Below, piece after piece: positions 35,976-44,345 of a stretch of 64,000 bases of DNA. The translations under genes were made by a program, and so were the position numbers. The first letter of the stretch is position 1, and each line of letters opens with the position of its first letter. Below the pieces are notes generated by a model. It saw nothing but the letters and a program-made list of their open reading frames with translations. It was not told where the DNA came from and ran no database searches. The DNA comes from Cyclobacteriaceae bacterium (GTDB lineage Bacteria > Bacteroidota > Bacteroidia > Cytophagales > Cyclobacteriaceae): the NCBI GenBank assembly GCA_958296015.1, contig CATQIH010000002.1, forward strand, positions 116,586 to 180,585. Direction: 5' to 3'.

Positions 35976-36873
35976 AGATTTCTACGGTCTGTCTTCCTTC
36001 TACGTAGTCGCTTCCTTTATCATACAGAAAAGAAACCTGCTGGCCGGTGTTGTCAAACAGAATATCCTTTTTCATGGTATAATACATTTCTTTACCTTCA
36101 TACATAAAGGTGCCGGAGCCTTTGGCCACATCAAAGATGACATTGCCATCGGGTTCTAACACACGGATATAGATTTGCTTGCCTTCAATAGGGGCCACGT
36201 CATTTTTAGCCAGGTTAAAGCTAAGCTGCATATCGTCTATCTGGTTGTTGCGGTAGCGGTCACGTGCTTTAACTTTTCCCTTGGAGTTGACACCTGCTAC
36301 CTGGATGTTTTCCGCTTTGAGCTTGGAAGCCTGTTGTACCTTCTGGGCGAGTTGCTGCTTATCAGTTTGTACATTAGACAGCGTTTTATTCAACTGACGC
36401 TGATCTTCTTTCAGTTCGGTATTTTCCGTATATAAGGCTTCGTTCAGCTTTTTTAGCTCCTGTATTTCTTCATCTTTTTTCAGCAAAAGCTCTCGGTAGC
36501 CTTCCACCCGGTTTTTGATCTGGTTGTAACGGGTTTGTGCGATTTCCCCCTGGCTGGTTAGTTGTTCTTTTTCCTGTTCCAGGTTTTCTCTGATCATTCT
36601 CAACTCTTCTACGTCGCCGCCCAGCTTTTGAATTTCTTCAATCTTAAGGTCAAGCTCATTGCTGATAGACTCCAGTTTGTTGTACGTCTCTTTCAGTTCC
36701 TGCTGGTTGCTTTGAAGCTCGGTATCGCTTTTTTGACTGCTTTGGTAAAACAAAAATAGTGTGACCAGGTTTGTCAACACCAGGACGCCAATAATAATGT
36801 AGAGTACTTTCGGGTTGTTACCAAGTTTAGGTTCAGCTTCCTGTTGCATTTTTTCAGTCTGATAGGTGGACAT
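35929..36873 (-). CDS. Single-pass membrane protein with long coiled coil
   Basis: ATG 36873 gives 314 residues (MSTYQTEKMQQ); a frame 11 codons longer exists but starts less well. There is a short cytosolic N-terminus, a transmembrane helix VLYIIIGVLVLTNLVTLFLFY (about 25-45) and then a coiled coil of about 150 residues (SNELDLKIEEIQKLGGDVEEL ... LNKTLSNVQTDKQQLAQK). A C-terminal beta domain follows, with FNLAKNDVAPIEGKQIYIRVLEP and DVAKGSGTFMYEGKEMYYT. The beta part resembles a family of Bacteroidetes 'chromosome segregation'-labelled hypotheticals. I infer no function beyond a membrane-anchored scaffold. It overlaps the start of the GDPD gene. Confidence 0.78.
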   Translation of the reverse strand: MSTYQTEKMQQEAEPKLGNNPKVLYIIIGVLVLTNLVTLFLFYQSSQKSDTELQSNQQELKETYNKLESISNELDLKIEEIQKLGGDVEELRMIRENLEQEKEQLTSQGEIAQTRYNQIKNRVEGYRELLLKKDEEIQELKKLNEALYTENTELKEDQRQLNKTLSNVQTDKQQLAQKVQQASKLKAENIQVAGVNSKGKVKARDRYRNNQIDDMQLSFNLAKNDVAPIEGKQIYIRVLEPDGNVIFDVAKGSGTFMYEGKEMYYTMKKDILFDNTGQQVSFLYDKGSDYVEGRQTVEIYANDYVIGKTSFEIR

Positions 36874-37100
36874 ATGATTTGAGGTTAATTGTTCAAAGGT
36901 TCGCAAAAAACTAATTTAAAAAAAACAATCTGGGTATATTTTCGGCTTTGTGGTATTTTTACCAGATACTTTTATAAAACACCATGAAATCCACTGATTT
37001 CACCAGTTCCCATGAGGCAGATTATGCCAATAGCCATGCGCTTACGCTAATTTTAGGCTGCATTTTCCAATTAATGACAGATAGCAAAAACATCTCCATA

Positions 37101-37877
37101 TTAAAAAAGCAGCGAGTAGTGCTGTTTATTTTTTAGTTCTTTGAAAAGTACGATGCCAACATCAAATAAATCAAGGCTAAGACTTACATCTGTATCCTGC
37201 CGAATATATTGCCATGCCCGACGCATCTCGTCTGACCAGTAGATATCATCCAGCACAAAAATGCTGTTTTCATGCGCTTTTTCTTTGCACATCCGAAAGT
37301 AGCGTAGCGTTGGCTCAAACCGGTGGTTGGCATCCAGGTAGAGCATGTCTATCTTAGGCATAGTAGCCAACACCTGTGGCAGCACGTCGTCGATGTTCCC
37401 GATAATTTGGGTGATATTTTGATAGGGCCAACGATCAAAATTATCTTTTGCCAGCGCGGCAATGGCAGGACATCCTTCTATGGTATGTACCTGATTATCA
37501 GGAGCCGAAGCAAGATACAATGTGCTGATACCCAGCGAAGTGCCAAGCTCCAGTGTATACTTGGCTTGAGCATACCTGGCACATCGGTAGAGCAGGGCAG
37601 CATATTTGGGAGAGACTAGGGTGTTTTTGGCAATATTGTTTAGCCGCCTTTGCTGATTGCCTGCACCTGCTCCATAGTCGGTGACTTCTATCACCGCCGG
37701 TGATGCAAGAAACTGTTGCCTGTACGGCTCAATGATATCCACCTCGAGGGGCAACTCCGGCGATTTGATTACTTGTGTATAAAATTCATAGATAAACGGC
37801 GCGTGCAGCGAGTGCTCGTTGACTGCATTGAGCCAGTGTTGGCTATAACCTTTGATAAGGGAAAGCTGATTTCTCAA
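37101..37877 (-). CDS. Class I SAM-dependent O-methyltransferase-like protein
   Basis: This 258-residue protein has a Rossmann-type SAM fold: motif I in LELGTSLGISTLYLASA (residues about 110-126), motif II acid in HTIEGCPA and the post-II strand IDMLYLDANHR. 'VLDDIYWSDEMRRAWQYI' is typical of the Methyltransf_24 (catechol O-methyltransferase-like) group. The N-terminal 100 residues are helical and include TDYGAGAGNQ. The substrate is unknown. It sits alone between a coiled-coil protein and apaG. Confidence 0.85.
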   Translation of the reverse strand: MRNQLSLIKGYSQHWLNAVNEHSLHAPFIYEFYTQVIKSPELPLEVDIIEPYRQQFLASPAVIEVTDYGAGAGNQQRRLNNIAKNTLVSPKYAALLYRCARYAQAKYTLELGTSLGISTLYLASAPDNQVHTIEGCPAIAALAKDNFDRWPYQNITQIIGNIDDVLPQVLATMPKIDMLYLDANHRFEPTLRYFRMCKEKAHENSIFVLDDIYWSDEMRRAWQYIRQDTDVSLSLDLFDVGIVLFKELKNKQHYSLLF

Positions 37878-37949
37878 GGATAAAAACAGTAGTGCAAGAT
37901 AGTGACAAAGATAGCAGCTAGTGTGCTGGCGAAAGAAGAATACGGCAGC

Positions 37950-38336
37950 TTAATTAGCCCTGAAAGGGACTGACATCACAAACTCAGGAATTACAGCACT
38001 GAAAATTTTGCCATCTAGTTGCCGTTCCATCAGGTAATTACCCATCATTTTACCGATTCCGGATTTCAGGTTACAGCCCGATACGTACTGGTGAGATTGG
38101 TTGGGCTCGAGCACTGGCTGTTTGCCTACTACACCCTCGCCTTCTACCTCGCGCATAGGATAGCCGATATCAAAAATCTGCCAGTACCTGCGCAATAACT
38201 TTATCGTGTAATTACTGTTGTTTTCAATAGAAATATGATAGGTAAAAACAAAATGATCCTTGCCGGGACTGGAGTACTCCGGTTGGTATTCAGTAATAAC
38301 ACTGATTTTTATGCCTTCGGTAATTTCAGTGACCAT
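37950..38336 (-). CDS. apaG: ApaG protein
   Basis: This 128-residue ApaG/F-box-associated fold protein has KISVITEYQPEYSSPGKDHFVFTYHISIENNS near the N-terminus, then LLRRYWQIFD, the family hallmark VEGEGVVGKQPVLEPNQSHQYVSGC and GIGKMMGNYLM. ApaG has been linked to cobalt resistance and Mg2+ efflux in enterobacteria, but its biochemical role is uncertain. The length is normal. Confidence 0.95.
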   Translation of the reverse strand: MVTEITEGIKISVITEYQPEYSSPGKDHFVFTYHISIENNSNYTIKLLRRYWQIFDIGYPMREVEGEGVVGKQPVLEPNQSHQYVSGCNLKSGIGKMMGNYLMERQLDGKIFSAVIPEFVMSVPFRAN

Positions 38337-38462
38337 ATCTGTAAATCTATTACGGGTGATGCCCTTGTGTCATGGCAGACCAGGATGAACCATCACTACT
38401 TTACGGAGTAAGATAAGTATAAGTTTAATATAATATCACAGAAAAGTAAAATTATCACAACA

Positions 38463-39125
38463 ATGGATGTAAAAATTGCTGATTCGTGGAAAACACATCT
38501 GGATCATGAGTTTTCCAAGACATATTTTATGGAACTCACAGCTTTTGTCAAGTCAGAATATCAAGCGCAGACTATTTATCCACCGGGTAAAGAGATTTTC
38601 AGAGCTTTTGACCTGATTAATTTTGAGGCTGTCAAAGTGGTTATTCTGGGGCAAGACCCTTATCATGGGCCTAAGCAGGCCAATGGACTTGCTTTTTCGG
38701 TGAGAGAGGGCATCACAAAACCACCTTCGCTGATAAATATTTTCAAGGAGATTCAAAACGAATCTGGCAAACCCATACCAGAAAGTGGCGACCTGGAACG
38801 ATGGGCCAAACAGGGAGTGCTGCTGCTAAATGCCACGCTCACCGTGAGGGCACGGCAGGCCGGCTCACATCAGAAAAAGGGGTGGGAGGAATTTACCGAT
38901 GCTGTGATCAAGAGTCTTTCAGATCAGCGTGAACACCTGGTGTTTATGCTTTGGGGTGCCTATGCTCAGAAGAAAGGTGCCATCATCGATGCATCAAAGC
39001 ATTGCGTGCTGCAATCGCCACATCCATCTCCTTTTTCTGCCGACAGGGGTTTCTTTGGCAATAACCACTTCAAAAAAGCCAACGAATACCTGAAAGCAAA
39101 CGGGATGGAAGAGATTGCCTGGTAG
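38463..39125 (+). CDS. ung: Uracil-DNA glycosylase, family 1
   Basis: This 220-residue enzyme removes uracil from DNA at the start of base-excision repair. The catalytic water-activating motif is GQDPYHG at residues 63-69 (D65), followed by the uracil-binding LAFSVREG and PPSLINIFKEI. The C-terminal 'HPSPFSADRGFFGNNHF' carries the catalytic His and the DNA-intercalation loop. The length matches Ung. It is transcribed divergently from apaG. Confidence 0.97.
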   Translation: MDVKIADSWKTHLDHEFSKTYFMELTAFVKSEYQAQTIYPPGKEIFRAFDLINFEAVKVVILGQDPYHGPKQANGLAFSVREGITKPPSLINIFKEIQNESGKPIPESGDLERWAKQGVLLLNATLTVRARQAGSHQKKGWEEFTDAVIKSLSDQREHLVFMLWGAYAQKKGAIIDASKHCVLQSPHPSPFSADRGFFGNNHFKKANEYLKANGMEEIAW

Positions 39126-39209
39126 GAGCCTGGCTGATCATGTATGATATTTGTTTGATCAGTGTGCGTATTACAGGAAAGATTTACAAAAGCCAGTTAG
39201 TAGAATTAA

Positions 39210-39329
39210 GTTTAGAATTATACTACGGTACAGTTTCGGTTTGTGGAGACACAAACCGAGGCGCGAAGGCCGTGGGCTGTGTCCTCACAGCCCACTTTAA
39301 GCCAAATGTACCGTAGTATAGTTTAGAAT
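39210..39329. mobile_element. 102-bp palindromic miniature element with 9-bp target duplication
   Basis: Inverted 14-bp ends TATACTACGGTACA (39219-39232) and TGTACCGTAGTATA (39307-39320) are flanked by the 9-bp direct repeat GTTTAGAAT (39210-39218 and 39321-39329). Inside are two perfect hairpins: CGGTTTGTG-gaga-CACAAACCG (39237-39258) and GTGGGCTGTG-tcct-CACAGCCCAC (39272-39295). The whole can fold into a three-way or clover structure. It encodes nothing and looks like a non-autonomous MITE mobilised by an unseen transposase. It lies between ung and lepB. Confidence 0.85.
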
Positions 39330-39363
39330 ATAATTTTTTTGATCAACCTGAACGGTTGATGAT

Positions 39364-40479
39364 TTACTTAATCAGATGAAACAAGCGATCCCAGCGGATT
39401 TTGTGAAGGAAATCGGCATTCTGATCAATAGACAGCCAGATGAAGAAGGCTTTGCCTACGATATGATCTTCGGGCACAAAACCCCAAAACCTGGAATCTT
39501 CGGAGTTGTGACGGTTGTCGCCCATCATAAAGTAATAGTCCTGTTTGAAGGTGTAAGTCTGCGCGGCCTGCCCATCAATATACAAAATACCGTCTTTATT
39601 TTCCACTGTTTCATGTCCTTCATAGTGCTTGATCACCGGCTCGTATTTAGCAATATTTTCTTTGTTAAGTTCAATGGTCATACCTTCGGCAGGGATTTTC
39701 AACGGCCCAAACCAGTCGACGTTCCACGGAAAAATCCGGGCATCAGGATAAATTCTGGGATTTACCTGGTCTTCGGACATGATGTCTGGTTTTACACTTG
39801 CAATAAAATCTAGCTTAGCCATTTGTTCTGCCACTTCGGGAGTAGAGAGCATGATATAGTCACCGTTTGGTGTCTGACTGTATTCCCATATCCCATATTT
39901 GGCAAATACACGGTCGTTGAGGTCAGTCAAATTTTGAGAGGGTGTCACAATGTATTTAAACTGTAAACCCGGAGAATTGATCGTTTTTTGGTTGTTGACA
40001 TACACCTGCCGGTCTTTAACCTGTATGATGTCTCCTGGCAGACCGATGCATCGTTTGATGTAGTTGGTTTTCAGGTCAGTAGGATGTTCATATTCAGCCG
40101 GGTAGTTGAATACCACTACGTCATTGCGTTTTACCTCAGAAAAGCCAGGCAAACGATATTGTGGAAGCTGTATCCAATCGACATAAGAGGGAATATTCGT
40201 GCCCCAGATCTTCTGATGCGTAAGAGGCATCTGCAACGGAGTCTTGGGAGTACGCGCTCCATAGTGCATTTTGCTTACAAACAGAAAATCACCTACCAGC
40301 AGCGATTTTTCCATAGAGGGCGTAGGAATGGTGAATGCTTCCAGAAACAACCAGCGTATCAGCGTGGCTGCAATAACGGCAAAAAGGATAGCATCAATCC
40401 ATTCTCTGGATTTTGATTTAGGATGCTTTGGTTCGGTGGTGCGTCTTTCTTCTTTATTTTTGAATGTAAATGTAGCCAT
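39364..40479 (-). CDS. lepB: Signal peptidase I
   Basis: This 371-residue inner-membrane Ser/Lys peptidase removes signal peptides from exported proteins. One N-terminal membrane helix (WIDAILFAVIAATLIRWLFLEAF, about 27-49) is followed by the catalytic Ser55 in TIPTPSMEKSLLVGD. The general base is K142 in YIKRCIGLPGD. The last conserved box is MMGDNRHNSEDSRFWGFVPED. The enlarged middle domain is usual for Bacteroidetes LepB. It is the last gene of the parA-parB-DUF5683-dapB-lepB run. Confidence 0.96.
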   Translation of the reverse strand: MATFTFKNKEERRTTEPKHPKSKSREWIDAILFAVIAATLIRWLFLEAFTIPTPSMEKSLLVGDFLFVSKMHYGARTPKTPLQMPLTHQKIWGTNIPSYVDWIQLPQYRLPGFSEVKRNDVVVFNYPAEYEHPTDLKTNYIKRCIGLPGDIIQVKDRQVYVNNQKTINSPGLQFKYIVTPSQNLTDLNDRVFAKYGIWEYSQTPNGDYIMLSTPEVAEQMAKLDFIASVKPDIMSEDQVNPRIYPDARIFPWNVDWFGPLKIPAEGMTIELNKENIAKYEPVIKHYEGHETVENKDGILYIDGQAAQTYTFKQDYYFMMGDNRHNSEDSRFWGFVPEDHIVGKAFFIWLSIDQNADFLHKIRWDRLFHLIK

Positions 40480-40580
40480 AGGAATTTATATCAGTCTTTG
40501 GATATATGCGGTGAAGTTTCTGGAAAATGTATATGAACAGAAACGTTTTTCTACAATAAATGATATGCGAAGATATGGAA

Positions 40581-41309
40581 TTATAGTTTTAAAAAATCCT
40601 GCATGGTCAGGATGCCTTTTTTGTTTTTGATCCACTCGGCCACCATCACTGCACCCTGGGCGAAGCCTTTGCGGGCGTGAGCCGTATGCCTGATCTCAAT
40701 AGTATCAATGTCAGAGGCATAGGTGACGGTGTGTGTGCCCGGCACCTGACCTTCTCGTATAGCCTGAATGGGCAACTTGCCGGTGCCTGCATAGTTTTCA
40801 CCTTTTCTTTCCAACTCCCACTCATGCTTTTTGAGATGTTCTCTCAGAATGCCTTCCGCCAGGGTGATGGCCGTGCCGCTGGGGGCATCTTTCTTTTCGG
40901 TATGGTGTGTTTCTATCACCGATGGCTCATACTCTTCAAACTTTTTCATCATACCGGCCAGATATTCATTCAACCTGAAGAAGATATTGACTCCGATGCT
41001 GAAGTTGGAGGCATACAAGAATGTGCCATTGCGCTCGGTGCAGTAATCTTCGATAGCTGGTTTGTCTTTAAGCCATCCGGTGGTGCCGGAAATGACAGGA
41101 ATACCATTTTTCAGGCAGTAGCGAATATTCTGAGAGGCTGCGTCCGGCTGGCTGAATTCAATGGCAACATCTACAGCGGTGGTATCAAGGGCAGTGAGGT
41201 TTTCGGCGTTATGCAGGTCAATCTTTGCTACAATGGAATGGTTCCTTTCCAGGGCAAGCTGTTCTATGGCTTTACCCATCTTGCCGTAGCCAAGCAGTAA
41301 AATATTCAT
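40581..41309 (-). CDS. dapB: 4-hydroxy-tetrahydrodipicolinate reductase
   Basis: ATG 41309 gives 242 residues starting MNILLLGYGKMGKAIEQ, which is the true start because the Rossmann motif GYGKMG falls at residues 7-12; the longer frame upstream adds only a basic stretch. The catalytic region has ETHHTEKKDAPSGTA with H-H and K in the DapB signature, plus VPGTHTVTY and IEIRHTAHARKGFAQGA. The enzyme reduces the dihydrodipicolinate precursor in lysine/diaminopimelate synthesis. It sits 101 bp upstream of lepB. Confidence 0.96.
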   Translation of the reverse strand: MNILLLGYGKMGKAIEQLALERNHSIVAKIDLHNAENLTALDTTAVDVAIEFSQPDAASQNIRYCLKNGIPVISGTTGWLKDKPAIEDYCTERNGTFLYASNFSIGVNIFFRLNEYLAGMMKKFEEYEPSVIETHHTEKKDAPSGTAITLAEGILREHLKKHEWELERKGENYAGTGKLPIQAIREGQVPGTHTVTYASDIDTIEIRHTAHARKGFAQGAVMVAEWIKNKKGILTMQDFLKL

Positions 41310-41556
41310 GCAAATGGTTTGTTTGTAAAAATGCAAGATGTAGAATTTCACTGGTTTGTAAAAGGGCAAAGCTTGTTAATTTACCATACCTTTGTTTGAT
41401 GGGTGATTATGACAGAATACTAAAGGAAAATACAGAAAGGAAGTCAAGCAATATGTGATATATCTAGGAGAAAGGAAACCAGCGATGGGTGCTTTAATTG
41501 CTAAGCTCACTGGGCTGAACGACATGCAAATACAGAGTCTGTAGCTATGCACTTGT

Positions 41557-41634
41557 ATAATGTTGATGTATTTCTGATAAATTACTGGAACTTTAATAAT
41601 GTTGATGTATTTCTGATAAATTACTGGAACTTTA
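41557..41634. repeat. Two tandem 39-bp copies at the end of the DUF5683 gene
   Basis: Bases 41557-41595 and 41596-41634 are identical 39-bp units. The right-hand copy contains the stop and last four codons of the DUF5683 gene (minus strand). The left-hand copy is therefore a duplicate of the gene end placed downstream. It probably arose by slippage. Confidence 0.95.
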
Positions 41635-42304
41635 GTGTCAATGCCAGCCCATAATTAGGTACGCTGTATCCATCACCTACGCCACCAGCTCCACCCGAAG
41701 GTTTGAGTTCAAAGGACAGATCAGTGTCCGTATCAAAATCCATCAGGTGTGCATCCACGATGGCATCCATGATCTGTAAGCCATACAGGGCCACCATGAT
41801 GATGATAGAAAGATCGCGGTCTCTGTTATAATTCTCTACGGTGCTCTGTAGTCTTGTAGGATCAATAGTACCCAAAATTCCATTTAACGGGTCTTCGGCA
41901 GTAGCATTAACACTTCTTGCCAGAAGCACCCGCTTGTACAGCTGGTATTTATCGTTGTTCCACACCACCGCATAGGCTATACCAGCAAACCCTGCATAAA
42001 TGATGGGTACTTTCCAGTATTTGCCATTATAGATCTGCCCAAATCCGGGAAAGACTGCCGCAAGCAGGGCGGCTTTGCGGGGTGCCCTGTTCCTGTCTTC
42101 CTCTACCACTATCACAGAGTCGGATGCGTCGTTTTGTCCAGGTACACCTGTGCCAATGTTATTGCTTTTGCCTGCCGGTATGGCATCAATGTCTACTACG
42201 GTGGTATCTGCCTGCTTCTGGGCATACACAGGTTGCAGCCACTGACAAACCAGGATGCCTGTCAGCAGAAAAACCAGTCTTATTATGTTGCGCGTATGGA
42301 CCAT
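41621..42304 (-). CDS. DUF5683 domain protein, exported
   Basis: This 227-residue protein has an N-terminal signal (FLLTGILVCQWLQPVYAQ). The DUF5683 domain follows: RAPRKAALLAAVFPGFGQIYNGKYWKVPIIYAGFAGIAYAV (about 75-115) with one or two membrane segments, then YNRDRDLSIIIMVALYGLQIMDAIVDAHL. The G-x-G-Q-I-Y-N-x-K-x-W pattern is the family mark. The function is unknown, but the gene is conserved between parB and dapB in Bacteroidetes, and its start overlaps the parB stop by one base. Confidence 0.9.
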   Translation of the reverse strand: MVHTRNIIRLVFLLTGILVCQWLQPVYAQKQADTTVVDIDAIPAGKSNNIGTGVPGQNDASDSVIVVEEDRNRAPRKAALLAAVFPGFGQIYNGKYWKVPIIYAGFAGIAYAVVWNNDKYQLYKRVLLARSVNATAEDPLNGILGTIDPTRLQSTVENYNRDRDLSIIIMVALYGLQIMDAIVDAHLMDFDTDTDLSFELKPSGGAGGVGDGYSVPNYGLALTLKFQ

Positions 42305-43221
42305 CAGACAACGTCGAGCAACTCCAGAATTCTGTTTAGATCATCGGAAGAAACATACGGGATTTTGATCTCACCTTTCTCTTTACCGCTGCTTTTGACA
42401 TGCACTCTGGTGCCAAAATGTGAGGAAAGGCGGGTCTGCAACTGTCTGATCTGATGTTGTGTTTCCGGATGGGCTTCTGGTTGTGGGGTGGCTTTTTTCT
42501 TGGGGTTAGACAGTTCTCTTACAAGTGCCTCTACCTTTCTTACCGACAGCTCTTCACTGATGATACGCTCAAAGATATGCAGCTGCTGTTCTACATTATC
42601 TACATTGATAATAGCCCTGGCGTGGCCCATCGAGATGCGGCTGTCGCGCAGACCTGCCTGAATATCGGGTGGAAGCCTGAGCAGGCGGAGGTAGTTATTG
42701 ACAGTAGACCTGTTTTTTCCCACCCGGTCGCCAAGCTGTTCTTGCTTCAGGTTACATTCGGAGATCAGGCGCTGGTAGCTCAGGGCAATTTCCATCGCAT
42801 TGAGGTTTTCGCGCTGGATGTTTTCAATGAGTGCCATTTCCAGCATCTGCTGGTCGTTGGCAGAGCGCACATAGGCTGGCACTTTTTTGAGACCTGCCAG
42901 CTTGGAAGCCTGCACCCGGCGCTCACCGGAGATAAGCTGGTAATGGTTTTCTCCCAGTTTCCTAACCGTGATAGGTTGTATAATACCCTGCACACGGATA
43001 GATTCCGCGAGTTCTTCTATGGCCTGCGGGTCAAAATCTGTCCGGGGCTGGTAGGGATTTACCTCTACGTAGTCCAGTAAAATTTCGTTGATACTGCTGA
43101 CTTCCCTCACCACATTGTCTTTCTGGTCATGGGAAGGGGTATCTTCCAGCAAAGCTCCCAATCCTCTGCCCAATGCATTTCTTCTCTTACCTGCTTTCAC
43201 TGATGATTTATCTAAATTCAT
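42304..43221 (-). CDS. parB: Chromosome partitioning protein ParB
   Basis: This 305-residue protein has an N-terminal GRGLGALLEDT ParA-interacting segment. The ParB/Spo0J domain contains VNPYQPRTDFDPQAIEELAESI, the CTPase box GERRVQASKLAGLKKVPAYV, and the HTH region EQLGDRVGKNRSTVNNYLRLLRLP. The C-terminal part (SSHFGTRVHVKSSGKEKGEI) is the dimerisation domain. It binds parS and loads a CTP-dependent clamp for segregation. It starts 4 bp inside the parA stop, so translation is coupled. I found no parS-like palindrome nearby. Confidence 0.96.
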   Translation of the reverse strand: MNLDKSSVKAGKRRNALGRGLGALLEDTPSHDQKDNVVREVSSINEILLDYVEVNPYQPRTDFDPQAIEELAESIRVQGIIQPITVRKLGENHYQLISGERRVQASKLAGLKKVPAYVRSANDQQMLEMALIENIQRENLNAMEIALSYQRLISECNLKQEQLGDRVGKNRSTVNNYLRLLRLPPDIQAGLRDSRISMGHARAIINVDNVEQQLHIFERIISEELSVRKVEALVRELSNPKKKATPQPEAHPETQHQIRQLQTRLSSHFGTRVHVKSSGKEKGEIKIPYVSSDDLNRILELLDVV

Positions 43222-44006
43222 TCGAGTTCTTGTTTCTGTAATTTTCCGTTTCTTACCAATATTTCTTTTGCCAGGTTCAGGTAACTAATGGCCCCTTTGC
43301 TTTCGGCATCATGTGCAATTACAGGCAAGCCAAAACTAGGCGACTCACTCAGCTTGATGTTTCGGGGAATGAGCGTATCAAAAACCATTTGCTGAAAGTG
43401 GGAGGTTACTTCTTCTACTACCTGGTTGGACAGGCGCAGGCGCACATCGTACATGGTAAGCAGGATGCCCTCAATTTCAAGTCTGGGGTTCAGGCGCGTC
43501 TGTATGATTTTGATGGTATTAAGCAATTTTCCCAGACCTTCCAGAGCATAATATTCACACTGTACCGGCACAATCACCGAGTCGGCAGCTGTCAGGGAGT
43601 TGATCGTAATCAGGCCCAGTGAAGGAGAGCAGTCAACAATGATAAACTCATAATCGTCTTTGATAGGCTGCAAAGCATGGCGCATCTTCTCTTCGCGTTG
43701 CTCCAAGCTTACCATTTCCACCTCAGCACCTACCAGATCGATATGCGAAGGAAGCAGGTCGAGGTATTTAATGTCTGTGGCCACAATGGCTCCCCGTACC
43801 TCCACACCGTCTACCATACATTCGTACACGCTGTTTTCAATCTCCTTAGGATTAAATCCCAGCCCGGAGGTGGTATTAGCCTGTGGGTCGGCATCCACTA
43901 CCAGTGTTTTATATTCCAGTGCAGCCAGGCTGGCCGCAAGGTTGATCGCACTGGTCGTCTTACCTACGCCTCCCTTTTGGTTTGCTATTGCGATGATTTT
44001 GCCCAT
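43218..44006 (-). CDS. parA: Chromosome partitioning ATPase ParA
   Basis: This 262-residue deviant Walker ATPase has the P-loop KGGVGKTT at 11-18 with the signature Lys. LVVDADPQANTTSGLG carries the switch I region, and IVDCSPSLGLIT is the Walker B/switch II. It drives segregation of ParB-bound origins. No extended N-terminal DNA-binding domain is present, so it is the small chromosomal type (Soj-like). It leads the parA-parB-DUF5683-dapB-lepB run. Confidence 0.97.
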   Translation of the reverse strand: MGKIIAIANQKGGVGKTTSAINLAASLAALEYKTLVVDADPQANTTSGLGFNPKEIENSVYECMVDGVEVRGAIVATDIKYLDLLPSHIDLVGAEVEMVSLEQREEKMRHALQPIKDDYEFIIVDCSPSLGLITINSLTAADSVIVPVQCEYYALEGLGKLLNTIKIIQTRLNPRLEIEGILLTMYDVRLRLSNQVVEEVTSHFQQMVFDTLIPRNIKLSESPSFGLPVIAHDAESKGAISYLNLAKEILVRNGKLQKQELE

Positions 44007-44345
44007 TGTGTTTTTATAAACAGATTACTGGTTTGATGTAATATTTTACTACTTTTTAAAGAAAAAGTAGTAATTTTAAATTTATATTATTATTTTTATG
44101 ACTTTATCAGGATAAATATTGTTTGATGTCAAAAAATACACTTTATTAACAGATTTTATATATATAAGTGGTATAATGCCGGGAGAAATGTTTTAGATAA
44201 TAAAGTTATTTTAGCAATTGCTTGACAGTCAGCTTCCGGCTAATCTAAGTTTTGTTTAGGTAAGCCACAAATATAAAGTATAAATCCTTAAAAGGTAGTG
44301 CAAGTTATAAGCGATCCGTAATTTTAGTCAAAACCATTTTTCACT
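44007..44345. other. AT-rich intergenic region between parA and the GNAT-like gene
   Basis: This 339-bp divergent region is very AT-rich around 44040-44200, including TTTATATATATAAGTGG. It probably holds the promoters of both genes. I see no RNA gene, parS palindrome or coding frame. Confidence 0.5.

Noticed and set aside
43200..44345. parS site or replication origin next to parAB
   Set aside because: No palindrome like TGTTTCACGTGAAACA and no DnaA-box cluster was seen by eye.
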